A stretch of 7,874 bases of DNA, from NCBI GenBank assembly GCA_937891045.1, contig CALBEV010000122.1, positions 1-7,874 on the forward strand. The letters are read 5' to 3'. The notes under the pieces are model-generated. The model was not told the origin of the DNA. It saw nothing but the letters and a program-made list of their open reading frames with translations, and searched no databases. Origin of the DNA: an uncultured Burkholderiales bacterium. GTDB taxonomy: Bacteria > Pseudomonadota > Gammaproteobacteria > Burkholderiales > Burkholderiaceae. Position numbers and translations under genes: made by a program. Positions within the stretch are counted from its first letter, which is position 1. Each line of letters starts with the position of its first letter. Of the stretch, positions 1 through 7,406 are shown piece by piece.

Positions 1-296
1 AATTGCATGCCCAAGTACATGGCGGCAGAGGCTTGCATTTTTTCCAAACCATGGCCGGGGTTGGCCAACACCAAGACCCGGCGCTCGGCTTTTTCAATCG
101 GTGTCAGCTCACCCGCTTTCAACAACAAGGGCTTCAAACTTTTGTAAGGCCAATGCGTGGGCTGGGTTTGGCGTGTGGGAATCTTGGGTGGCAGCACACC
201 GCGCAAGCTTGGCCACAGCGGCACCAAGTTCAGGTCGCGCAAATCTTGCACATAGTCTGCTGGCAGGTCTTCCAAGCGGCCCAATTCATTGGTCAT
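1..296 (-). CDS. nagI: Gentisate 1,2-dioxygenase-type cupin dioxygenase, N-terminal part (runs off left edge)
   Basis: Reading the minus strand from ATG 296 gives 98 codons open to the window edge, starting MTNELGRLEDL. Residues 24-34 (LVPLWPSLRGV) and 63-83 (GELTPIEKAERR, then VLVLANPG) are hallmarks of the N-terminal cupin region of bacterial gentisate 1,2-dioxygenases. These are cytoplasmic Fe(II) enzymes that open gentisate to maleylpyruvate with O2. The start is supported by an AAAGGA ribosome-binding site 7 bases upstream. The gene begins 28 bases after the ferredoxin stop, in the same operon as a predicted salicylate 5-hydroxylase, which would supply gentisate. The iron-binding histidines and most of the usual roughly 350 residues lie outside the window. 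Related cupin enzymes (salicylate 1,2-dioxygenase, 1-hydroxy-2-naphthoate dioxygenase) share this N-terminus, so substrate is inferred mainly from context. Confidence 0.8.
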   Translation of the reverse strand, partial: MTNELGRLEDLPADYVQDLRDLNLVPLWPSLRGVLPPKIPTRQTQPTHWPYKSLKPLLLKAGELTPIEKAERRVLVLANPGHGLEKMQASAAMYLGMQ

Positions 297-324
297 GGTG
301 GTGTCCTTTAAGGCGGTTTGGCGT

Positions 325-639
325 TCAAGCCATGTTGACGAAAACGCGCTTGTTCTCGATGCGCACCGGATACACCCGGATGTTGTCGGTCAGCGGTGCG
401 CACATGGCTTGGCCGGTGCACACATCAAAACGACCTTGGTGCAAGGGACACTCAATTTCGCGCCCATCAAAAAAACCATCACTCATGCGGCCTGCACCAT
501 GGGTGCACAGGTTGTCGGTGGCGAAGATCTCACCCTCCACCTCGTAGAGCGCGATTTCTTTGCCATCGGCATACACAGCAGTCACATCGGCTTCGGGCAC
601 GGACTCGACAGCCACGACATCAATCCAGTTGCCAGACAT
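325..639 (-). CDS. nagAb: Rieske [2Fe-2S] ferredoxin of salicylate 5-hydroxylase
   Basis: This 104-residue protein has one Rieske domain. It should carry electrons from a ferredoxin reductase to the NagGH oxygenase in the cytoplasm. The cluster motif is visible as C45-x-H47, then 16 residues, then C64-x2-H67, matching the small soluble ferredoxins of three-component ring-hydroxylating dioxygenases (NagAb/NahAb, HybD). Length is typical. The ATG at 639 follows the nagH stop by 9 bases, and a GAGGAAA ribosome-binding site overlaps that stop, so the genes look translationally linked. The N-terminus ([12 protein letters not shown]) resembles naphthalene-dioxygenase ferredoxins. In Ralstonia U2 the one NagAb ferredoxin serves both naphthalene dioxygenase and salicylate hydroxylase; here only the hydroxylase is visible. 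It could serve another oxygenase encoded elsewhere. No reductase gene is in the window. Confidence 0.9.
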   Translation of the reverse strand: MSGNWIDVVAVESVPEADVTAVYADGKEIALYEVEGEIFATDNLCTHGAGRMSDGFFDGREIECPLHQGRFDVCTGQAMCAPLTDNIRVYPVRIENKRVFVNMA

Positions 640-648
640 GGTGTTTCC

Positions 649-1128
649 TCAGATGGGGTAGATGATGGAGTTGGCGATCATTTCGCTGTCGTACACGCAC
701 AAACGCGATTGAAATTTCAAACCGTCTGGGGTGCGCACGATGTCATCGCTGTAATAACCCACGCTCAAGATGGTGGAGTCGCCATCGAACTTGGTGCGAA
801 TCACGGTGTAGTTGGCCTCGGCATGGATGCGCTCGCCATGGGTGGAGATGGACAGCAAGCGCGGCGTGCCCACGATGTGGCGTTGGTAGTAGGGGTCGTG
901 GTAGAGGGTTTCTTTCACGCCATAGACCCGGTCTTTGATCATGGCCTTGCTTTCCAAGGCCAACAAACACAGGGGCAAACCTTGCTCGAAGTTTTCACGC
1001 GGTTGCAAACGGTAGGTGCCGTCTTCCATGAAGAACTCGGGCCATTTTTCCCATTCGGCCGAATCGCACACCATGGCGTAATCGCTGTAGAGGTTCAAGA
1101 GTTCAAAGTAGGTTTTGAAATCAATCAT
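649..1128 (-). CDS. nagH: Salicylate 5-hydroxylase, small (beta) oxygenase subunit
   Basis: This 159-residue protein has the length and ends of ring-hydroxylating dioxygenase beta subunits. It begins [18 protein letters not shown] and ends [13 protein letters not shown]. Internal landmarks are [12 protein letters not shown] (42-53) and [19 protein letters not shown] (66-84), the pattern I associate with NagH and HybC. Beta subunits carry no metal; they pack beneath the alpha subunits and stabilise the oxygenase hexamer. The ATG at 1128 is preceded by a strong GGGGGAG site inside the end of nagG and lies 2 bases after the nagG stop, indicating coupled translation and fixed stoichiometry. The frame stays open upstream to 1278, but that extension lies inside nagG and has no family similarity, so I reject it. 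Substrate assignment rests on the alpha subunit and context. Confidence 0.9.
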   Translation of the reverse strand: MIDFKTYFELLNLYSDYAMVCDSAEWEKWPEFFMEDGTYRLQPRENFEQGLPLCLLALESKAMIKDRVYGVKETLYHDPYYQRHIVGTPRLLSISTHGERIHAEANYTVIRTKFDGDSTILSVGYYSDDIVRTPDGLKFQSRLCVYDSEMIANSIIYPI

Positions 1129-1130
1129 GT

Positions 1131-2390
1131 TCACTCCCCCATCACTTTGCGCCAGTACTTGTACATGCCGCGGATCAAGGTTTCGGTCACCATGTGGTCG
1201 GCGTCCTCCACCTCGAAGCCACCCATTTCCACCACGGTGCGGTGCGCTGGTTTTTGCTCGAAGCCTTCTTGCGACCACTCGATCACTTCACCGTCATCGG
1301 CAGACACAAAACCGGCGGGACCAAACAAATTGGCTTGAATCAAACGGCGTTGTTCCATTTCAGGGGTGTCGTCTTCAAAGCCAAAGTGGGTCCAGACAAA
1401 GTCAAACGAACCATGGCCGTTGGGCTGGATGTGGCGAGTCGACACGCTGTTGACTTGCTGTTGAATGATGAGGCTGGGGAAGATGGTAGTCATGACAGCG
1501 GTCGGGCCGTTCCACCAAGCCTCGGGCACGATGTCGAGCAAGCGCATGTCGTTCAAGGTCATCGTGTCCTTGAAGCTGTCCACGCCGCTCACCACATCTG
1601 CATTCTTGCCGCCTTCACCACGCGTGGAAATCATGGCGGCATGGCGGTATTGGTTGTCCATCTTGAGTTCGGACTTGTTGTCCGCACGCCAAAGACCAAA
1701 GGTGGAAAACCAGGTGTGCAACAAGCCGGGGTGGTAAGGGTCTTTGATGTTCTCTTGCATCAACTTCCAGTTGCCTGGAATGCGTTGGCGGCGGTAGCCC
1801 AAAATTTTCAGATTGCGGCAATTGAAGGTGCGGTCAAAGTAGCCCAGGATGGTGGGGCCTAAGAACGCTTCCAAGGGTTCAATGTCGTGGTCGAAGGACG
1901 CGAACACCACGCCCCCGCGTGTGGCTACTTTCAGCTTGGTCAGGCCGTGCTCTTCCAGCTTGAACTCTTTGGGCATGCCGCCATTGATCTTGCCGTCTTG
2001 CTTGACACCACGGCGAAACGGCACGCCTTGCAAGTCGCCTTTGACGCTGTAATTCCACTGGTGATAGGGACACAAAAAATCTTTGGCCTGGCCATGACGC
2101 TCGCGGCAAAAACGCATGCCACGGTGAGCGCACACGTTTTCAATCACATTGATGCTGCCATCGGGGTCGCGCACCATGATGACCGAACGCTCGCCCACCA
2201 CGGTGCGGCGAAAGTCGCCTGCGTTGGGGATTTCAGCTTCCAAGCCCACGTAACACCAGTGGCCGTTGTAGAAGAAACGATCGAGCTCTTTTTTGTACAA
2301 GTCTTCGCGGGTGTAGGCCCAAAACGGAATGCGACTGGTGCCCTCGCCTTCCCACTTCGGGTCGGCTGGAAATACGCTGGTCTGTGTCAT
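1131..2390 (-). CDS. nagG: Salicylate 5-hydroxylase, large (alpha) Rieske oxygenase subunit
   Basis: This 419-residue protein is close to the usual NagG length of about 420. It should use O2 and ferredoxin electrons to hydroxylate salicylate at C5, giving gentisate. The N-terminal Rieske domain has C87-x-H89, 17 residues, C107-x2-H110. The catalytic domain carries D217-x2-H220-x4-H225, the bridging aspartate and two iron-ligand histidines; a carboxylate ligand is expected at D365 or D366 in SADDGE. Segments such as [20 protein letters not shown] and [11 protein letters not shown] match my memory of NagG/HybB. I chose ATG 2390 ([13 protein letters not shown]) because the frame upstream to 2465 crosses the promoter region and has no family similarity; no strong ribosome-binding site precedes 2390. 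First gene of the operon nagG-nagH-nagAb-gentisate dioxygenase, divergent from nagR. Related enzymes hydroxylate other 2-substituted benzoates, so the exact substrate range is uncertain. Confidence 0.88.
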   Translation of the reverse strand: MTQTSVFPADPKWEGEGTSRIPFWAYTREDLYKKELDRFFYNGHWCYVGLEAEIPNAGDFRRTVVGERSVIMVRDPDGSINVIENVCAHRGMRFCRERHGQAKDFLCPYHQWNYSVKGDLQGVPFRRGVKQDGKINGGMPKEFKLEEHGLTKLKVATRGGVVFASFDHDIEPLEAFLGPTILGYFDRTFNCRNLKILGYRRQRIPGNWKLMQENIKDPYHPGLLHTWFSTFGLWRADNKSELKMDNQYRHAAMISTRGEGGKNADVVSGVDSFKDTMTLNDMRLLDIVPEAWWNGPTAVMTTIFPSLIIQQQVNSVSTRHIQPNGHGSFDFVWTHFGFEDDTPEMEQRRLIQANLFGPAGFVSADDGEVIEWSQEGFEQKPAHRTVVEMGGFEVEDADHMVTETLIRGMYKYWRKVMGE

Positions 2391-2499
2391 GAAAGTTTGG
2401 CATTTCAGTTGGAATGCAGCGATTGTGGGCAGTCCAGCGTTATAAGTAAACCCATCAAACTGCATAAGTTATATTTGTTTCATGAATAAAGGCTGAGCC
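2391..2499. promoter_or_regulatory. Divergent nagG / nagR control region
   Basis: This 109-bp gap separates the divergent starts of nagG and the LysR-type regulator gene, the usual arrangement for this regulator class. For leftward nagG transcription I see a candidate -10 TATAAC (plus-strand 2439-2444) and a poor -35 TTATGC (2462-2467) with a 17-bp spacer, consistent with activator dependence; the start would be near 2432. A dyad of LysR T-N11-A form lies just upstream at 2473-2487. The hexamer ATAAGT (plus strand) occurs at 2442-2447 and 2464-2469, exactly 22 bp or two helical turns apart. I could not pick out a clear nagR promoter. The element assignments are inference from sequence. Confidence 0.55.
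2473..2487. promoter_or_regulatory. Candidate LysR-type (NagR) binding dyad
   Basis: On the plus strand ATT TGTTTCATG AAT forms an interrupted dyad with ATT/AAT ends and contains the T-N11-A core typical of LysR-family sites. Read on the minus strand it begins ATTCATG, resembling the start of the ATTCA-type NahR box as I remember it. It lies about 40 to 55 bases upstream of the predicted nagG start and 13 bases before the nagR ATG, so the regulator could activate nagG and repress itself from the same site. AT-rich DNA produces such dyads by chance, so confidence is modest. Confidence 0.4.
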
Positions 2500-3402
2500 A
2501 TGAACCTGCGTGACATCGACCTGAACCTGCTGGTGGTTTTCAATCAATTGCTGATGGACCGGCGTGTGTCCACCACCGCCGACAAGCTCGGCCTGTCGCA
2601 GCCCGCGGTCAGCAATGCCTTGAAGCGCTTGCGCACCCTGTTGAAAGACGAGTTGTTTGTGCGCACAGCACGCGGCATGGAACCAACGCCTTATGCCTTG
2701 AACCTGGTGGAGCCGATGGGTTATGCCTTGGGCACATTGCAAAACGCCTTGAACCAGCGCGACAGTTTTGACCCGGCCACCAGCGAACGCACCTTCACCT
2801 TGGGCCTCACCGACATTGGCGAGATTTACTTCATGCCCACCTTGATGGACACCTTGTCGCATGTGGCACCCCGCATCAAGATCAGCACCTTGCGACACAA
2901 CAGCGGCCACCTGAGTGAAGACATGGCCTCGGGCAATGTGGACATTGCCGTGGGTTTGTTGCCCAGCCTCACCACCGGTTTTTTTCAACGCCGTTTGTTC
3001 AAGCAACGCTATGTGTGCTTGTTCAGACAAAACCACCCGCGTGCCCACAATCCGATCACCTTGGCGCAGTTCAAAAGCCTCTCGCATGTGGGCGTGACCT
3101 CGGCCAACACCGGTCATGGCGAGGTGGTCGACTGGATGGAACGCAAAGGCATTCAACGCCACATCCAACTGCACGTACCGCACTTTGTGGCCGTGGGACA
3201 CATCTTGCAAAGCTCGGACCTGATAGCCACCGTACCCGAACGCTTCGCACAAAAATGCGCAGCACCGTTTCAGCTGGAAACATCCCCCCTGCCCTTCAAG
3301 CTGCCCGACATCGCCATCAATTTGTTTTGGCATGCCAAGTACAACCGTGAACCGGCCAACATGTGGTTGCGTCAACTGATGGTGGATTTGTTCACCGAGT
3401 GA
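2500..3402 (+). CDS. nagR: LysR-type transcriptional activator, NahR/NagR family
   Basis: This 300-residue protein has the same length as NahR of plasmid NAH7 and aligns without gaps to the NahR sequence I recall. Shared stretches include DLNLLVVFNQLL (7-18), SQPAVSNALKRLR (33-45), FVRT (53-56), TDIGEIYFMP (104-113), TGFFQRR (159-165), VPHFVAVGHILQ (226-237) and FWHAKY (276-281). The N-terminal winged helix-turn-helix spans about 5-65, with the recognition helix near 33-46; the rest is the two-lobed effector-binding domain. Family members are tetrameric, bind DNA without inducer and activate on binding salicylate. The divergent neighbour is a predicted salicylate 5-hydroxylase operon, which fits. 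Met116 and Arg248, studied positions in NahR, are kept, while NahR Asn169 is Gln here. ATG 2500 has an AAAGG site 7 bases upstream. No terminator is obvious after the stop. Confidence 0.92.
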   Translation: MNLRDIDLNLLVVFNQLLMDRRVSTTADKLGLSQPAVSNALKRLRTLLKDELFVRTARGMEPTPYALNLVEPMGYALGTLQNALNQRDSFDPATSERTFTLGLTDIGEIYFMPTLMDTLSHVAPRIKISTLRHNSGHLSEDMASGNVDIAVGLLPSLTTGFFQRRLFKQRYVCLFRQNHPRAHNPITLAQFKSLSHVGVTSANTGHGEVVDWMERKGIQRHIQLHVPHFVAVGHILQSSDLIATVPERFAQKCAAPFQLETSPLPFKLPDIAINLFWHAKYNREPANMWLRQLMVDLFTE

Positions 3403-3421
3403 GGGGATGATGGATTGAGGC

Positions 3422-3464
3422 TTGAAAAAAGTTGATGTTTGATGCAAAATCATCACGCATCAAA
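3422..3464 (+). promoter_or_regulatory. Candidate vapBC promoter with palindromic operator
   Basis: A -35 TTGAAA (3422-3427) and -10 CAAAAT (3445-3450) are separated by 17 bp, predicting a start near 3457 and an 18-base leader. A perfect 8-bp inverted repeat, TTTGATGC (3438-3445) and GCATCAAA (3457-3464) with an 11-base centre, spans the -10 and start point. Ribbon-helix-helix antitoxins normally repress their own operon by binding such palindromes, so this is the likely operator. The rest of the 72-bp gap after nagR shows no terminator hairpin, so some transcription from nagR may enter the module. Confidence 0.5.
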
Positions 3465-3474
3465 AGGACGGCCC

Positions 3475-3738
3475 ATGAGAACCACCCTGGACATTGACGA
3501 CGATGTGCTGTTTGCAGCCAAGGAAATCGCCAAGCGCGAAAAGAAAACCGTGGGCACGGTGGTCAGCGAATGGGCGCGACGCTCGTTTCATGCGTCGCCA
3601 ACGACACTGGGGGTGCAAGAACCCCCGCCACCCGCCGAAGGGCCCTTGGCGAAATATGGCTTCATGCCCTTGCCACATCGCGGCGTGATCATCACCAACG
3701 AGTTGGTGAACCGCATCCGCGAAGAAGAAGGCATCTGA
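3475..3738 (+). CDS. vapB: Ribbon-helix-helix antitoxin of a type II toxin-antitoxin pair
   Basis: This is an 87-residue protein. Residues 1-38 (MRTTLDIDDDVL..., then AKREKKTVGTVVSEWARRSF) have the one-strand-two-helix pattern of the MetJ/Arc/CopG fold, which dimerises to bind DNA. The C-terminal third (from about 58: GPLAKYGFMPLP, then ITNELVNRIREEEGI) is the partly disordered tail that in this family wraps around and blocks the toxin. The ATG at 3475 is chosen over an upstream in-frame ATG at 3439, because AAGGA sits 6 bases before it, family proteins start MRTTL, and 3439 falls in the promoter. The stop overlaps the toxin start (TGATG), so translation is coupled. It should neutralise VapC and repress the operon. 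Fold is confident; the VapB name reflects its partner. Confidence 0.85.
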   Translation: MRTTLDIDDDVLFAAKEIAKREKKTVGTVVSEWARRSFHASPTTLGVQEPPPPAEGPLAKYGFMPLPHRGVIITNELVNRIREEEGI

Positions 3739-4166
3739 TGCGTGCCTTGTTGGATGTCAACGTCTTGATCGCTCTGAATGACCAAGCGCATGTGCACCAC
3801 GCGCTTGCCAACCAATGGATGGCGCAGCACATGCACCTCGGCTGGGCGAGTTGCCCCCTGACCCAAAACGGCATGCTGCGCATCATGAGCCAAAGCAGTT
3901 ATCTCAACGCACAACCCTTGAAAAACTTGTTTGAAATGTTGCGCAGTGAAACGCAACATGCGCAACATGCTTTTTGGCCAGACGACCTGAGCCTGTTAGA
4001 TGCCACCCATATTGACGCCGACAAACTGCTCAGTCCCAATCAACTGACCGATGCTTACCTGCTGGCCTTGGCCGTGAAAAACAAAGGTCGGCTCATCACC
4101 CTCGACAAGCGCATTCCCTTGAACGCCGTGCCTGGCGCCACGCCCAAGCACTTGGTCAGCCTCTGA
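3738..4166 (+). CDS. vapC: VapC-type PIN-domain ribonuclease toxin
   Basis: This 142-residue protein has the usual length for VapC toxins of the Mtu-PIN type. It opens MRALLDVNVLIALND with the first PIN aspartate D6. Later acidic residues are D105 in QLTDAYLLALA and D123 in LITLDKR. Together these form the Mg2+ site of a single-strand RNA endonuclease; relatives cut tRNA or rRNA and stop growth when free of antitoxin. The second acidic position, usually glutamate, is Gln43 in CPLTQNG, a variant I recall in this subfamily. The start overlaps the antitoxin stop by one base. The frame is open upstream to 3570 within the antitoxin gene, but those residues are not PIN-like. The stop lies 3 bases from the stop of convergent pmdC. 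The RNA target cannot be read from sequence. Confidence 0.87.
   Translation: MRALLDVNVLIALNDQAHVHHALANQWMAQHMHLGWASCPLTQNGMLRIMSQSSYLNAQPLKNLFEMLRSETQHAQHAFWPDDLSLLDATHIDADKLLSPNQLTDAYLLALAVKNKGRLITLDKRIPLNAVPGATPKHLVSL
3936..3975 (+). other. Terminator-like hairpin inside vapC with tandem 9-mer
   Basis: ATGTTGCGC (3936-3944) is the exact reverse complement of GCGCAACAT (3960-3968), giving a 9-bp stem with a 15-base loop, followed by GC and five T residues (3971-3975). A second copy of CGCAACATG (3952-3960, tandem with 3961-3969) could pair instead, with an 8-base loop. On the plus strand this resembles an intrinsic terminator within the toxin coding region, at codons 67-80. It may be a by-product of the repeated Gln-His-Ala codons. 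Confidence 0.35.
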
Positions 4167-4169
4167 GAC

Positions 4170-6414
<2,245 letters not shown>

Positions 6415-6458
6415 GTCTTCAACACTCCTGGTTGTTGTGCGCGATGGGTGGGTTTGAA

Positions 6459-6478
6459 ACCGCTTGCATTCAAGCGGT
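6459..6478 (-). other. Intercistronic hairpin at the pmdD stop codon
   Basis: ACCGCTTG (6459-6466) and CAAGCGGT (6471-6478) form a perfect 8-bp stem with a 4-base loop, and the pmdD TGA lies at the stem-loop edge. On the transcribed strand the stem is followed by only a short TTTC, so it is a poor intrinsic terminator. It could adjust the ratio of pmdD to pmdAB through RNA stability or partial termination. It lies at the largest spacer seen in the pmd operon. Confidence 0.5.
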
Positions 6479-7402
6479 GCTTTCGGGCCAGTACAAACGC
6501 GTGGGGTTGTCCACCAAGAGTTTGTTTTGCAACTCGGGAGTGACAGCGATTTGCGGAATGAAGTCCACCAACAGGCCGTCGTCCGGCATGTGGTCTTTCA
6601 AATTCGGGTGCGGCCAATCGGTGCCCCACAGCACGCGATCAGGGAAGGCTTGCACCACACGCCGCGCAAATGGCACCACGTCTTGGTAGGCCTGTTGTTC
6701 GCCATTCAAAGCCTTGGGGCCTGACACACTGAGCCGCTCAGGGCAAGACACCTTGCTCCAAACGTTGTCGTGCTGCTGCATGAATGTCATGAACAAGCTG
6801 AACTCGGGGCCATCCACAGGATGCTGCACATTCGGGCGGCCCATGTGGTCCACCACCACCGTGGTGGGCAGCGCGGTGAAGAAATCCCACAGCTCGGGCA
6901 GGTCCACCGCTTCAAAATAAATCACCACATGCCAACCCCAGTGCTTGATGCGCTGGGCAATCTCCATCAACTCGTCTTTGGGGGTGAAGTCCACCAAGCG
7001 CTTCACAAAATTAAACCGCACACCACGCACACCCGCATCGTGCATGGCTTGCAAGGTTTGGTCGGTGACATCGCGTTTGACCGTGACCACGCCACGCGCT
7101 TGGCCATTGGAATGCTTCAAGGCATCAAGCAAGGCGCTGTTGTCAGCACCGTGGCAAGTAGCTTGCACGATCACGTTTTTTTCAAAGCCCAAGTGGTCGC
7201 GCAGTGCAAACAACTGGTCTTTGGACGCATCACACGGTGTGTATTTGCGCTCGGGTGCATACGGAAACTCTGCGCCCGGTCCAAACACATGGCAGTGCGC
7301 ATCCACCGCACCAGCGGGCAAGACAAAGCGCGGCTTGGCGGGGCCGTCGAACCAATCGAGCCAGCCAGATGTTTTTTCAAAAGCACCAGAGGTGGGTTTC
7401 AT
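6470..7402 (-). CDS. pmdD: 2-pyrone-4,6-dicarboxylate lactonase (hydrolase)
   Basis: This 310-residue protein of the amidohydrolase superfamily hydrolyses 2-pyrone-4,6-dicarboxylate to 4-oxalomesaconate, the step after PmdC. It matches LigI/PmdD: DAHCHVFGPG with H36 and H38 after the first strand, VVDHMGRP with H186, and WGTDWPHPN with D262, the general-base aspartate. As in LigI, and unlike most amidohydrolases, the enzyme is expected to work without a divalent metal. The extra N-terminal 30 residues (GWLDWFDGP, KPRFVLPAGAVDAH) are typical of the PDC-hydrolase branch. The ATG at 7402 follows the pmdF stop by 4 bases; I see no strong ribosome-binding site, so translation probably continues from pmdF. 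A hairpin overlaps its stop codon. Assignment is firm from motifs and the pmdF-D-A-B-C order. Confidence 0.93.
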   Translation of the reverse strand: MKPTSGAFEKTSGWLDWFDGPAKPRFVLPAGAVDAHCHVFGPGAEFPYAPERKYTPCDASKDQLFALRDHLGFEKNVIVQATCHGADNSALLDALKHSNGQARGVVTVKRDVTDQTLQAMHDAGVRGVRFNFVKRLVDFTPKDELMEIAQRIKHWGWHVVIYFEAVDLPELWDFFTALPTTVVVDHMGRPNVQHPVDGPEFSLFMTFMQQHDNVWSKVSCPERLSVSGPKALNGEQQAYQDVVPFARRVVQAFPDRVLWGTDWPHPNLKDHMPDDGLLVDFIPQIAVTPELQNKLLVDNPTRLYWPESTA

Positions 7403-7406
7403 GGCG

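Noticed and set aside
289..1338. Long plus-strand open frame (349 codons) opposite nagAb, nagH and the end of nagG
   Set aside because: It is antisense to three genes with intact Rieske and beta-subunit features, and its translation shows no recognisable domain; it arises from codon bias.
2391..2465. N-terminal extension of nagG by 25 codons
   Set aside because: The extension would run through the -10 region, and known large subunits start near MTQTSVFP.
2455..3456. Long minus-strand open frame (333 codons) opposite nagR
   Set aside because: nagR aligns end to end with NahR on the plus strand. The antisense product is Gln/His-rich with no family similarity and would cross the divergent promoter.
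3439..3474. Earlier antitoxin start at 3439
   Set aside because: It lies within the predicted operator and promoter, and the 3475 start has a good ribosome-binding site and matches family N-termini.
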